From Deroplatys truncata (Eukaryota; Arthropoda; Insecta; Mantodea; Mantidae): 64,000 nt of DNA. This document shows, piece after piece, positions 33,092 to 46,716 of the stretch; the stretch's first letter is position 1; each line of letters begins with the position of its first letter. The position numbers and the translations under genes are program-made. The notes under the pieces are model-generated. The model had not been told where the DNA came from. It did no database searches and worked only from the letters and a program-made list of their open reading frames with translations. The stretch lies in assembly GCA_030765065.1 (NCBI GenBank), contig CM060988.1:175811065-175875064 (forward strand), in the 5' to 3' direction.

Positions 33092-35263
33092 GATGACATT
33101 CCAAATCCATTGAATCATAAGTATAAGTCATAAAATAAGTTTTAAACTTCCTAGTTCAGTGTTAACTTTTGCATCTGTAGAATTGAGATTGTTTCTTAGT
33201 TTGCATGATTTCATGTGTTTTAAACTATACATTAAAACTAGAAATAAACTCAAATATTACATATTTACTTTCTGTATGCCAAAAAAAATGCTACATGATA
33301 TGAAAACATGGAAAGCAGATTTGAATTCAGCATACCAAAATTAGTTTTACAGGCCTGTTTAAGCACCACAGAAAAAAACTTTAAATTCACAGCCTGTGTA
33401 ATTGTTCCCAAGGGTAAACCTGATTATCACATTATCTGTTCATTATACATGAATTGCATATTTAACTACTTCTTTGTTGTGGCATAAAATTCTTAAATAG
33501 ATGTACAAATTACATTTTCATTATATGCCCACACTGTTCCTGCAAGACCTGTACTGTTTTCTTGGTTGTTAATTCTCTATAACCTATTTATTACAAAAGC
33601 TGGGAAAATGACTGAATCAAACAGAAATTCCAACTTTAGAAATAGACGATTATGTAAAACTGAGAAAATTGTGCATAGAGCAAAACGTCTTTACCTTCAA
33701 AACTAGCAAATTACTGGAGCCAGTAAGGGCAACCTAGCTTTCCCCTTTCTTGGCAGACCTTTTCAGTTTAAAACTATATCATAATATTTTGACTGAAAAG
33801 CAAATAGAAGAAATGGAGGAAAACTTTCTCCCAAAAATAGTTTCAGGGCAATAACACGAATCTGCTTTTTCTGAAAGGGACACAGTTTCAGAATTCGCTG
33901 AGATATTTTGAGCCTAAATCTTAGTTGTAACTTTACTGTTTAGGGAGATATGCCCAAATATTTAGAAAAAACGGAACATGTTAATTCCTTTTTATCCTTG
34001 CAGCAATCAAAAGAACAAAAATATTACAAGGTACCTAACAATGAAAAGAATATTATATCACACTGCCAAATTGTTCATACAACAAAATTTAAAATACATA
34101 CTCTGTAATAATTTAAAGCAAAGAATAGTAGTAATTCATGGTCAGTATTACAAAAAAAGGAATGTATACCTAATTCTCCTCGACAGGATTTGAAATGCAA
34201 ACTGGTCATGACTGTTAGCGAACAAAATTGGAATCCAAAGTTCACCAAAATGTAACACTGAAGACTCCTGCAGCTCTGAAAAAACTTACAGTTCTTTAGT
34301 TCTAACATCAGATCTTCTGGACTCAAACCTCCAAATTGTAATCTGTGCTCTGGTAAACATGGTATTCACATCACTTCAAAAACTTCTAAAATATTCCCAA
34401 CATCCATAAAACTCAACATTTGTGGGATTTTTTAGTCCCAAATTTGACGAATGATAACCTTTGAAATTCTCAACCAATTTCAATGTTTTGTGTCATGTTA
34501 AAGCCCTTTCTTTCTTCTTTTTAACAAAGCAAATTACTTAAACATTGACTGCAGTTCGATAAGGGAGAAATGTGCCAAAAACATGGTTCCATGCCAATTT
34601 AACCTTTTTCTATTGCTTTTGTTAGATCTATTTTTCTGAAAATACATCCCATTCAGTGATAAGGAGGTAAAATACAGAAGGGGATAAATGAGTACAATTT
34701 GACATTCTAAAAGAATCTAAAGTTGAATTAGAGAAGCAGCATTTCTTATTTAGTTCTTCGCATTCCACATTAACCAGCAGATGTCTCTGAACTGTCCCTT
34801 TTTATTTGGTCTGAACAACATTTTTGGTATTGCTGTTTATAAAATATATATAATACATATTTATATACCATTACATACACTTGAATCCAAGATCCAAAGA
34901 TGAGCATCTAAGAGGGTTTTTGTAATGTTCAATGACTTATCTACCTAGGGCAGTAACACAGTATTGCATACCATTCTTGCACACACATATCGTCAAGATG
35001 TTGTACACATAGAAGATATATTAATACATGTATCTGTTGCACAGTTCCATTATAGTTTGTTATTAAAATACAAATAATAGTAATAACATCGAAAATATTG
35101 CAAAGCTATGATAACTTAAGGATATAATAAATTAAATACTCCTTATACTGAAAATCTTCACCAGGAGAAAAGAGAGATGTATGCATCAAAATCATATAAA
35201 GAACAACAAATTATTAGGGTGAAGTTTTTTGTTTAAAGGCGGTTCACAAAAGGCACTGGTGTA
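33092..35263. other. No recognisable gene
   Basis: AT-rich. May include trailing sequence of the pseudogene above (DDLNWSPQ then stop). No other motif. Confidence 0.35.
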
Positions 35264-36261
35264 TACCAGGTGAGTCACCTAAAACTTTCACTGCAATTAT
35301 CTGTGAAACCAAAAATATAAATTGTAAAAGGAGCTTCACAGACTTGAAGGTAGGGCAAGGGCTAATTAAAGTAAATCATATATGCCATTCAAAAATATGT
35401 GTAAATATGATTTTCAACATATACTTCTATTAAAAAATTAAAAACCATGTGACTGGAACCACCATAGTGAAGCAAACTACTACACTGAAATTTAATGGCA
35501 AGGGACTTAATTACCAGTTTATATAGAGGTTCATAAAATGTCCACTAGAGTCACTGAAGAAAATCAATGCATTCATGAGGTCCAACAGTCAACAAGTAGC
35601 TGGCAATGGGGTGATGGCCCAGGAAACTAGTTCCACATAATTTTAATATATACACCCTTTTTTTAAATGCAAACTCTGTATTATTTTGATGCAAATGTTA
35701 ACGTAGAAAATAACATTAAAAATGGCATTTGTTACATCACGATAGGTCAATTACATCCCGAAAATTTATGTGAACTTAATGCTTGAGCTATACTGAAATG
35801 CACATCATTGCACATCCTGAGGTTCATCTGTGTCCTTGATTCTCAAGCGTGAACTTCATGTTGCAGCTAATTGCAAAGTGTATTACAATGCGGCAGAAGC
35901 TGTTAATGTTGTTTTTGCATAATCAATTGGACTGGAAATAACACAGGGTTTCCAGTCACAGAAGGAGGAAAATAAATAAAAGTTTATCTGTTTTGTTGCA
36001 TCTCAAGAGTCAACTTCATGTTACGGTCCTCGGGTTGTAATTAACCTATTACAATGCAATAAACTCCATTGTTAATATTTTCGATGTTATCAGTTATATC
36101 AAAATTTGAGTTTCCATTAAAGAATTCGCAGGTTTGCTTACATTTTTGAATGGTCTGTATCATCTACTTTGACCCCTCCCCTTCCTTCATGCCTGTGAAA
36201 GTAGTTTTTTAATTCCCATTTTTTATATTTGTGGTAGAAGTTTTAGATTAGTCACCCTGTA
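35264..36261. mobile_element. Non-autonomous TIR element (repeat D)
   Basis: The left end ACCAGGTGAGTCACCTAAAA and the reverse complement of the right end (CAGGGTGACTAATCTAAAAC) are inverted, with similarity extending about 150 bp inwards (TTCACAG..TTGAAGG, CCATTCAAAAAT). TA flanks are possible on both sides. Inside, 35840-35930 and 36000-36085 are a tandem duplication sharing TCTCAAG.GT.AACTTCATGTT. No ORF. Confidence 0.55.
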
Positions 36262-36999
36262 TGTCCGTCCTTGCATTTTGAACCATAAAATACTTCAACA
36301 TTGGCAGTGTACAAGAGAGGTATATGGTTTATAGAAAAATTCCAGTGAATGTACGTAATGTAGGAGTATGTGAAGATAACAGACAGATTCTTCTTGTGTC
36401 CATATCTTATGCTTGCAGAATGCTTTAGTTTAAGGGAGTTGTTTTAAATGAAGAGGGAAGGCAAGAGAGCATGGGAGGGATGTTGCATGGAAGCTTCGTC
36501 ATCAGCCTCTGTCTCATTTCTTGCATGGGCAGCTTTTTCCTCCCTAATTGTATAGTACTTGTCCAGAAACCAATATTATCATATCCCACCACAGGCTGTC
36601 CATTTACACTAATAGCTAGCGAGGTAGCTACACTAACCTCTTTCACCATGAGACTAACCAACTAAACAGTATGAACTGCATCAAATTTAAACTGGAAAAA
36701 CTAAACTTAGCTTCAAAGCTATGGTTAAAAAGCATTTTAGAATTATTAAATACAGGCAAATTGGTAAACAAGCATCATTTTTAAAATAAATCCTGAAAGT
36801 AAATCATTAAAACATTTACCGCATTTCTCATAATACAAGACAATTTTGTTTCAAAAATCATATTAAAAACTGCAGGTCATCTTGCATTTGCAATATATAC
36901 TTCGTGAATAGTGGATGGAAAGTAATAATATTCAAACCTCAAGTGTTTGCATTAAAAGGAATTTTTTGTTTATATAAATAGTGTTTAAACATCCATTAT
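36262..36999. other. No recognisable gene
   Basis: Nothing identified. Confidence 0.3.
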
Positions 37000-37255
37000 C
37001 ATTTCATATGGCACCACAACGACAACACTGGTGGTACTGAAATGAAATGATAACTGGGAAAGGAAATTTGGGAAGGAAACGTTCCAGGCTTAAATTTAGG
37101 GTACCTATCTGGTATTTGCAGTTATGAGAAGTGAGGAAAACCTGGAAAAAACCTCAGTCAGGGAGGATGGCCTTGGCAGGATTTGAACTGCAGACCTCCC
37201 ATTCACAGAGTCCATGCCTAAGGACCTTGGCGATGCATGTTGGTGCGCTGAAGGG
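37000..37255 (-). mobile_element. tRNA-derived SINE, family 2 (reversed)
   Basis: In reverse it carries the box-B-like GGTCTGCAGTTCAAATCCTG, then CCTCCCTGACTGAGG and TACCCTAAATTTAAGCCTGG, the same order as the copies at 9640 and 13620. Confidence 0.75.
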
Positions 37256-38769
37256 AATGAGATACACACAGAAAATATTGGAGAGGTTGCGATCAAGGTC
37301 AGAATAGTATCTTTACAGAGTCAAAACAAAACTCACAAGACTGCTTTATCTAATCAGTGGCTTGGCTACTGATGATCATGCAAAAAGGGATAAGTATTCT
37401 TGTATACTCCCTTCCCTGCCTCTCCCGTTTCAATTGTTTCCCCCGTAAATTTGTAACAATACTTTACATCTGCATAATTCTTATACTTATTCATCTCTTA
37501 ATGTATCTTAAGAAAAACCACAGGCACCATCATTGTCTCTTTCTGAATCCAATGGCTTGAAACAATTTTGAAAGAAGTTGAAAAGGGTAAATCAAAACAT
37601 TGATTGGGCCGAAAGGTTCTAATTGGTGTCAGCATTGTCACTAAAAATCCAAGATCAATGGTAGATTGAAAACTACTGCATTGTCACATTGCTATATCAT
37701 AATCATTATCAGTTTGTCAAAATTGATTAAGATCATCTGCAGTGATGCTTTAAATTTTGTTTAAAAATGCTAACCCTTATTGCATTGGCAACAAAGATGT
37801 TTAGTCAAGATTTTAGAATATTTTAATTGTGCGTTTTTGTTATTTTCATATTATATTAACTTTTAACAACAAAGTATAAGTACTTGTAGCTATGTTACAT
37901 CATAAAAATATTAAATTATTTCAATATTATTGTAATTTCTTTTTAAGAAACACAAAAGAAAAATACATGCAATTGCAGTCAAATGTAACCCTACTGTCAT
38001 GCACCCATGCCATCACACTGATTGGCCCTCTCCATCCTTACCACAGGGACATTGACAGCATTTACTGGGATTTGAAGTTGCAATATTTGATTTGAATGGA
38101 TGCCCAGTCCATTTTGTCTCGCTAACGAAATAATTCGTACAATAAAGGGCTAAGCTACCAACTGATTCTACAAATAAAATTGTTTCGCTTCCTAGAGGGG
38201 GCATTAATTTTGTAACAATGTTAACTCGCTGCAGTAGCTATAACAATGTCAAACACTAAACATAACCTCACTTTAATGATATTTAACACAATATGTGAAG
38301 CTTAACTGTCACAAATTTATCAAATTATATATTTGTGATTTACTGTACATATTGAATATGCACTGCCTTTATTTCTGGGCTGCATGAAGCAAAACACAGG
38401 AAAGGAGAGGGAAGAAAATATGTGGAAAACTACAGACATCTGCATTACAAACGAACAGAATTCTTACGTTTGATAATAGTACGTCCTAGATACATCCGTC
38501 AACAGAAAAAAATTGCTCTTACTTTGCATTACAAAAGTGAAGAAAGGTAACCAATGAAATGCAAACACCTTTGTATCACTTAATTCATTCCACTCATCCC
38601 GAGTGTTGGCAATGGAGTTTACCAGAATTTTTTTGTAAAAAGGAAAATCAACTTTAAATCAAGATGCAGCATTCGGAACATATGTTTTCATTTCATAGCA
38701 GTTCATAGATCACACCAATCCCCTTAAAATAATTATACACTGAAACACATTCAGTATCTAAAAAAACCG
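37256..38769. other. No recognisable gene
   Basis: Nothing coding or repetitive recognised; a GAGGGGGCATT motif near 38195 is unremarkable on its own. Confidence 0.3.
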
Positions 38770-39420
38770 AAGGATTTATTTGCTAGTTTGTATTGAATAC
38801 AAATCTACAAAGTTGCATTGATTTTGATGAAATTTGGCACATATGTTCTTTAGAACAAGATTAAGAAATACTGTAGGAGTAGTATCACAGGAGAAGGGGT
38901 GAAAAATGTTTTTGAGAGGCAATTTTTCATTTTTTAAGCTTTAATGCGACTGCTCTGTTAACACTTCTGCTAAATAAAAGGATAAAATATAGTTCTCATT
39001 CTTTTTCAAAGGTGGTAAGACAAAAACCAAATCAGTGGGAAAAGGGATTAAATATTGTTTGGAAGGAGGCAATTTGAAGCATTTCCACTTGAATTAGCCT
39101 CTTTTCTCAAGCTTTTCATTAAATAAGAGGAAAGATTTTTCCATTGATTCTTTTTTAGGGATGATAACAAAAAAACATCCCTATTGGTAGAAAGGGTGGA
39201 AAAATACTTCAAAGGAGACAATTCTGAGGTGTTTCATTGTGAATAGATCTATTTTCTCGATCTTTTTACTAAATAAAAACAATAAACATTTTAATTTTAA
39301 AGAGATGGTAACACAAAAGCCACCTCTAAGAGGGAAAAGCCATAGAAAAATGTTCAGCAAACAATTTGAAGACTTTTCAGAATAAATAACGAGGCTTGAC
39401 TGACTCCTACGGCTTTTCCC
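38770..39420. repeat. Three to four diverged ~150-170 bp tandem repeats
   Basis: Repeating order: CTAAATAAAA, a T-rich stretch, GGTGGTAA.ACAAAAACC, GGAAAAAGGG..., GAGGCAATTT, TTTCTCAAGCTTTT. Units begin near 38900, 39000, 39130 and 39260. No frame is kept, so it is non-coding. Confidence 0.5.
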
Positions 39421-40445
39421 TTCAAGTTGAAATTATGACAAACAAATTATAATAATTGAAAATCAAAAATACTATAATTCATTTAATTGTAAATAAATAT
39501 ATGCAAAATTAATAAGTTACTTTCTTTTCTTTTCCAAAAACATTGAGTCTTAGGCCTGTCCCTGGGTACTTCACCTTAAAACTCATAAATATCTTTCTAT
39601 AAGCAAGTTCCTGGTTTGTTACAATTGAATCATTAACAGATGGTGTACATAATTCAAAACTTTAAAAAGTTCTTGGCAAATTTACAGCCATTCTTTTCAA
39701 TTACTTCTAAAAGAAATATGACACATACATAACTCTTTTCTCCTTAAAAAAAAATATTAATTAAAAGTGATAAAAATTACAAAATAAGTGTATTTTAATG
39801 AGCAAAGTTTATATATATAACCTGTCCCAAGTTTCTTTAACCTTCTCTTTGTTCTTTAAGTAGAAACATAATTTTGTCATTATTTCTCATATTTTGTAAA
39901 AGATTTTAACACATTTAGTTTTCTTTAAGTAGAAAGACAATATCTAAATTTGTTACGTCTGGCTTTAAAAACTTGCAGCATTTCACAATATTGCACAACT
40001 ACAATTGATAAAAGAGCTTGTCTGAGAGGAACAATCTGGAATCTAACTCAGTCCTGCCAAAAGAACACACACCTGGAACAGCCAGTAAAGACACAAGGAA
40101 CAAGTTATACTCGTAATGTCTGGGCACGTTCACTAATTACAGGAAGTTATGTATTGTGTCTACCAGTCCGTGAAATAAACCACTTGCTGAAAGTAACAGC
40201 TAGAAATGAAAGGTTATACACTTGCACTTAAAAGATGGAACTCCTGCATCAGCAATATGTCTTTTCAAAAAACTTATAGAATTAATAATATGGGGGGAAA
40301 GTTTTATTATAAACAACAAAGATTACATTATTGATGTTAAAATACCAATGTTGATTGAGTAATTAAATTTGTTGTGCTTGTAGCTGATGGCAATAACAAC
40401 ATATTTCTCCTTTCTTTATTCTGCATGTGAACAATAGTGTATGCT
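39421..40445. other. No recognisable gene
   Basis: AT-rich; a 93-codon plus frame at 39950-40231 has no recognisable motif. Confidence 0.3.
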
Positions 40446-41347
40446 ACTATACCTTTTTTCACTATAAGCTGAAAGGAGAAGTAAACAAAACCACATGACA
40501 AGACAGCACCTCATTGGCTGGTGGGCAAACTACAACCTTTCCTGCTTAGCATGTCGTCTCTTCCTCTACAAAAAACAGTTCGGTTCAGATCGTAACATTT
40601 TGTGGTTATTCTCATGCAGAGAAATTTAAAACACTCATTATTGTAGCAGTTAAATTTATGAAACTAAATGCGTTTGTTCCATTCCCTATAACTAAATGAA
40701 CCGTTATATCAGAGGGTTTAAGAGGCTATATGCAGGTGCTGCAGTTCGTTTCCGGCTGAGAATCTTCTGCCACTGTGGAAAACATAAACACGGAAAATGG
40801 AGAGAAGGCAATTGTGTTAAAGGCTTTTAACAAATTCTGTGAAATGTACCCACCTTTAATCGACAATGAATATGGTTGGCCATTGTTTAGCAATAATTGA
40901 ACTTCTTTGTTAGTGATGCAGAATTGTTGCTCGGATTGCTTGGGTCGCGTTTGTTTTCTGTTGTGTTTTAACCTATAGTGCTAAACGTTATTTAACTTGT
41001 TGACTCATAAAGCAAAGGTGGTATACTGATATTAGTCATTAAATAAATGATTAGCTTTAATTACAGATGCCGAAATGTTCAGGCACAACTTTTATTTGTC
41101 TACTCATAGCATTATGTGTTACAAGTTTGGGATGTAAGGCAAAATATGGGAATAAGACATACAATGTTTAAAACCTAATGATCCCCAAGCTGCGCTATAT
41201 ACTGCATTCGCATTCTGTCTGAAGCAATTTCCTCTCACGGGTCTTAGTTCCCATCATCCTCCACATGGTGCTGCCATGTGCTCAGCGGAGCGATACATTT
41301 AAGTTTTGTTTACTTCTCCTTTCAGCTTATAGTGAATAAGGTATAGT
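40446..41347. mobile_element. Non-autonomous DNA transposon with 45-bp TIRs (repeat B, copy 1)
   Basis: The left end 40446-40491 (ACTATACC, then TTCACTATAAGCTGAAAGGA and GAAGTAAACAAAAC) is repeated inverted at 41303-41347 with one indel and one mismatch. The ~0.9 kb body has no ORF. A second copy at 56488-58552 confirms a mobile family. Confidence 0.8.
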
Positions 41348-41744
41348 CATTCTTATTGCCTCTTGGACGCATAACCACTTATTACTGTATGAGTTGTCTA
41401 TTTAAAGCCCTTATTTGTCATCACTAGACTTAGGCAAAATGCCTTTACTTGGTAGTAATAAATCAAAAGTTATGTAGATACAACTGTGTTTTGAAGTATT
41501 TGGAAGTGATAGAATCAGTTTTTATTTTTCCCTTTTAAGATCTATTTGAATTACAAATGCCAAGTTTTGCCCTCTTTAAATCAAGTTTAACTTTTTCTGT
41601 TTATTTTAAATTTTGCTATTACATTCAGGGAACTTTACATGATGGACATCCTTTACATTAGAATGTGACCATCTTTTGTATTGTAATGTTTGCTATCTGC
41701 TAAGGATTCAGTATTTCTCTTTGCAAATTGGTTCCCCAGTATTG

Positions 41745-41985
41745 GAAAGTATTGTAAGTAGGAACGGAACTTCGATACCATCAGTTCCTCAATACTCTCG
41801 ATACTCGGTGACATCAAAGTATGTCTAATGCTTTGAGATAAACTTTTGATACATTTAAATGTTTAAGTTTTGCATTATTGAAAGTTGTTGCATTTAACTT
41901 TATGCTACGTAAGGAATGAAAGGAGTCATGACTTCACGTTATTGCCTTGCACATTTCCCCAAAGAGTTGATGGACTATAGTTCTT
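41745..41985 (+). repeat. Repeat C copy
   Basis: Collinear with 21975-22169. Sequences CTCGATACTCGGTGACATC near 41800 and GAGTATCGAGTATTGGTATC near 42606 are partly inverted, so the full element may extend to about 42660. Confidence 0.45.
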
Positions 41986-42379
41986 GATAGACCTTGACTG
42001 CATTTCCTGTAGGTGAGTCAATGCAACATTCCATAGATTTTTGTGTGAAACCATACAAAACAATGGGAAAAGGAGTAGAGGTGCACATTTAAGATGCAGC
42101 GTTAACTGAGATGTGAATGAAGCTGATTTAGCTGATGCATTAAATCACGTTTCTGCAATAGTCTGGCTTGATGACTCACTCTCAGCCATTACATATATCT
42201 ATTCCAGTGGCCAAAATCTGTGAATCCAGCAGAAACAAATCAGTACTTAGACGTGAGATAATACAGCACATGGAAATATTTGTTCTTTACGACTAATTTC
42301 TATAACATAGATAGAAAATCCTTTAAAAGAAAGTTTTCAGCACAAAATATAGTTACATAAAACGGGAAACAAAGAAACT

Positions 42380-42411
42380 ATTATTATTATTATTGTTGTT
42401 GTTGTTGTTGT
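42380..42411 (+). repeat. (ATT)n(GTT)n microsatellite
   Basis: Short compound trinucleotide run. Confidence 0.9.
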
Positions 42412-42660
42412 CAGCCTTGGCTAACAATAAGGGATATATAATCTGTAGCATTATCAACATAAAAAAATTGTTGCCAATTGGAGAATATCAAACAGGAACA
42501 ATTTGGAATTAGCATGTAATACAAAATTGCGTTTATACACAGAAAATTACTTCTAAGACAATAATTCATTGCACAAGCTATCGCCTTTACAGTTTTTTTA
42601 TAAAGTGAGTATCGAGTATTGGTATCGCATATCTAGAAATAGTGGTATTGTCCATCATTA

Positions 42661-43751
42661 ATTGTAAGGAAAGCAGACATAATATCATTTAGCTATAATG
42701 CCTAATTTTAGTTAACCATTGAAAAGTAAACATAACAGTTATTAGTTAATTAGGTGCCCATGTGTTTTCAACAGATGGAACAGTTTTATTGTGCAAGATT
42801 TGAGAAGCACAGCTAATCACGAAAAAAAGTATTTTATAATTTACATATGTTAATAGGATGCACAATCTGCTGTCGCTTCAGAGAGTGGTGATAAAATAAT
42901 GCTACTGACAACAGCTGTTGCCACTTCTAGCAGACAGTCACAGTTTTTGTTAAGTTTGTGTATATCATTATTTGATGCTGGCAGAATCTAACATGAGAAC
43001 TATTACAAGCAATATTTTGGTAATGTGCCGCAATAAAAATGTATAATTTGTATAATTTTTAAACCAAATATTGGCTATTAAATATATTATGATTATGACT
43101 TTTTAAAATTAATGATAAAAATTTACTGTGCATTATTCTTGGGGCGGGGGCCTATTTTGAATGTTATAAATGCCTAAACATCTGGGCTCTAGCCATCACA
43201 TATTCAATGAATCTGCAGAACAGTAGCTTTTTCATAAGGTCAATGAAGAATATATATCTGTATATTAATTCCATAGTGTTTGAAATACGTGAGAGGTTAC
43301 CTCTCACATTTAAACTTTACTCATCACCGAGGCCACATATATATACATCACTGCAAGTTTATCACTTGAAACTCACTAACGTGTGTTTAGCCGCATTACA
43401 GTAAAATGGGTTTAAGTGCACAACTTTTGTAAATTGTGTGTAATTGCCACATAAGGCAGAATCTGGGGTAATGTCTGAGCCACAACCAACACGTACTGGC
43501 TGTATACACATGGAGTTTTACCATTCCATGCAATAACTGCAAGTGCTGTCCCCCCTCGCACTTTCAGAAATAAACTAATTTTTATTCACAATGTTCAGTC
43601 CTCCATGATTACTTATTCTCGCAATGTGTGTATACATATATACATTTGCATGGGTAATTAATAAACAAACCTAATGAAGAGATATATGTGTTGAAAGAAT
43701 AAGATTGTTCTGAGCGGAAGATGAAAACAGACAAAGTTGGGCAATAAAAAT
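42661..43751. other. No recognisable gene
   Basis: Nothing identified. Confidence 0.3.
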
Positions 43752-43782
43752 GTTCAATATTTCGGGTTTACCCCTTTATCAG
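43752..43782 (-). ncRNA. Degenerate hammerhead-like motif
   Basis: In reverse: CTGATAA, a GGG/CCC stem with a short loop, then CGAAATATTG. It is the hammerhead core order with G8 changed to A, so it would be inactive. Probably a relic of a PLE or retrozyme-like tail. Confidence 0.3.
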
Positions 43783-45482
43783 AAGATTAAAACCACACTT
43801 GACAGTCCACTGCACTTTTTTATCATCTGCAACCTATGAAGAGCTATTGCGGCTACCATCACCCAGGAGAAAGGGATGAAGCTATATTGATATAAACTCC
43901 TGTTTATAAATGTGATGCTTATTATTGAACACCTGCTGTGCACAGAATGTATTAACAATAGTCATCAAGAGTCACATCCAAAGTGACCACTCTGACGTTT
44001 TGTCACCAGTTTCATAACAAAAAATCTCCAGAAAGTCGCTAGAATTTAAGCTTGATTTGAAATGCTGCTGTATTTTTAAATGTCTTGTTTATATTTTAAA
44101 ATCTTGCTGCCCCTAAATCCTGCCACCTTGGGTGGTGCATGGGCCGATCCCTCCCCCCTTGAACCAGCCTTATGATATAAGTTGAACGATCACAGTTGTA
44201 ATCCTAATATATATATTAAAAGAAATAAATTAATTTGCAGGTATAATTTGCAGGTGTGACGATCTTGTTAAAACTATTGGGTGTATGTAAGAATAAGCAT
44301 AAGAAATTCTTCAAAAAAGAATTGCCAACAATAAATAAAGTTTAGCATACATCAGAATTCGGAGTTACTTGTTTTAATAGATTAATTCTATACACAAGTG
44401 AATCTAGTGGTATTAAATTTTAAATTTGAGTACATAATATGTAAAAAAAACCTTCACTGTATTTCCTAGAGAAGCATTCAAATCTATATGGAATAATCCG
44501 TTTCCTAAAGCCTGTGTAAGGTTCTGCACATAATGATTACCACTCTCTTGGATTGTTATGTTTATTTACGCCTTCAACCTTACAGAATCAGACTTTCACA
44601 TGGAAGGGACTGCGCACTAACAAACTCTGAACTGTGAGTTAAATATTCTTTATCATATTTACTAGCTTCCAGAAATTGATACCCGTAAAACTTTCCCTCG
44701 TTCAGCAAAGCAATAACATGAATTTAGAATGTATAAAATAATAAATGTGATAAATGTACTAACATTAATGTTTGCACAAGCAAGCAAAAAACACCACTTA
44801 TTAGGCTATCAAATTTCTATTCTATATTTTACACTTCATAATATGAATTTCAAACAAAAACTGTCACAAAACATGGAAAACGTGTCCCCCCGCAGCAATA
44901 GAATATGCATAAAATACATAATTTACACGAGGGAGTTGACTTTACAATTCACACCGCCCATTACTGAATGTTTGTGCCCATTTATTGGTGGTTACTAGAG
45001 GTCGCACACAATGCATTTTGTTGCAACCCAGTGAAAAGGGACTCTAATCGTGATGGATAAACACACAGATAAGCTCTGGCCTATCACAGCACTGTATACC
45101 AATTAGTGTGGTACATTCAATCTGTAATCTTAAGAAATGATATAATGCAACAGAATTTATTGCTTTGTCATTACAAATTATAAAAGTTGGTATATGAATG
45201 TAACGCATTAGATGTTTTTTAAGCAGCAGTCATATAAGTGTTCCATCCGTAACATTGAGTGTATAATTTTCATTTCATGACCAAACGTATTCGTTACTTT
45301 AGCAACTAGTTTTTTTTTTTTTCACCAGAAACTGGTAAATACACCTTGTTCTACTTCAGACTGATGGAAGATGAATGTGCCCAAATGATTACTTACACTA
45401 CAATATCACATGTGAATGAGAATACAGCATAAAGAGCGCTTTCCTTTTCCGTTTTGCACCTAGATATCCATCTTTCTGTGAA

Positions 45483-45516
<34 letters not shown>

Positions 45517-46612
45517 GCACACATACACACTAGTAATAACATAACAAGCTGATGTTTTATGATGACAAAAAGAAACACATCCTTTTTAATATCGTTAAAA
45601 CGTTAGGAAAGAAGATTTGTGGAATAAATTAGTACCAAGTTGCCAGGTTTCAGTCCTAAATGCACCCAGCGGTAAAAAGTAACTGGCACTTTAACCCTCA
45701 TAATGTCAAAAAACATTTACGGTAATTCTCAAACTGCATATTTGTGACATCTTAAAAAGCTGGCCACCACTTCAATTGGAAATTTGACACCTATGCCACC
45801 GAGCCAATGACTTGTGGCACACTTTCTATGATCCACATCAACATTACCTGCACTGGAATGATATTAACACTAACAACAATTACAAAGATTGTCTATAAAA
45901 AGAAAGGTGTACTCGGGAGTTGGTTACAGTTTAAACTGAGGCGACCACAGACAATGGTAACTGCAAGGAACAAAACAAAACACTGCTAACAGCACAATGA
46001 TGAAATCAGCTGATTTTTCCACTAACTGCACCTTATTACATAAACCGGAGCTTGTAAAAACGTTGGAATGTGTCTAAATGGAGTTGAAAAATTACTTCAC
46101 CTTAAAATATCACAATAAAAAAAGGCAAAGAAAATTACACTAAAATTTCTATTCAAGATGATATTTGTGTTTGTAAGTTGGCCAGATGAATTCAAAAGAA
46201 ACAGGCCAAAATGCTTTAAAGTTATCCATATGAATGAGCCAGAATTCATATCATTTTCCTTCAAGACTAAATTAAACAATGACGGCTTTACCATATTTCC
46301 TATTCCAAGAGAAATGATTTTAGTTTTTAATTTTAATGACATTACACTCGAAGATTCCGCTATAGAAATACAAAAAATCACTTTATCGCAACACTTGTTG
46401 AGTCTTTAGTTATTATTTGGTCACAAATCACATTATTTGTTTCAGAACGTAGCAATGATAGCTGCCACTGGCCGCAGTTGTACCAAACTGTCAGCATTTT
46501 GTTGCACTATGTGGTTGCAGCCACTGGATCTCGACAGCTCTTGTGGTCCTCTAATGTGTTCTCCTGTTCCGTGGTACAGAGATGACGCTGAATATGCATC
46601 TTCACACTGCTG
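43783..46612. other. Downstream of ADAM10 last exon: possible 3' UTR, no other gene
   Basis: The portion nearest 46612 should be ADAM10 3' UTR (minus). A (CA)n run lies at about 45490-45525. No other coding or named repeat is supported. Confidence 0.35.
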
Positions 46613-46716
46613 TCAGACCTTATGATGTCTCATTTCGTATGCATTTCGACCGCCATATGCCCCAGCATACAGTTCAGGATGATTTGAACGGCTGTAACCA
46701 GCTGCTGGAGCAGATG
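46613..46716 (-). CDS. ADAM10: ADAM10/Kuzbanian last coding exon with stop codon
   Basis: The acceptor TTTGCAG above 46716 leads into CA, which with the G left by the previous exon completes an Ala codon. The frame then reads SAPAAGYSRSNHPELY, continues through GGRNAYEMRHHKV and ends at TGA (46613-46615). The matching 1+2 split codon and the single open frame support the exon chain. Sequence below 46612 should be 3' UTR. The nearest canonical AATAAA on this strand is at about 45156-45161, with weaker ATTAAA matches nearer, so the poly(A) site cannot be placed. The intron to the previous exon is about 6.26 kb and contains a PLE fragment, a mariner, two SINEs and an LTR-like minisatellite. Confidence 0.75.

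Noticed and set aside
45490-45525. (CA)n run as part of a repeat A copy
   Set aside because: No other repeat A blocks flank it; an ordinary microsatellite.
46158-46409. 83-codon ORF next to the ADAM10 last exon as an extra exon
   Set aside because: It is on the opposite strand, AT-rich, with no splice signals or motif.
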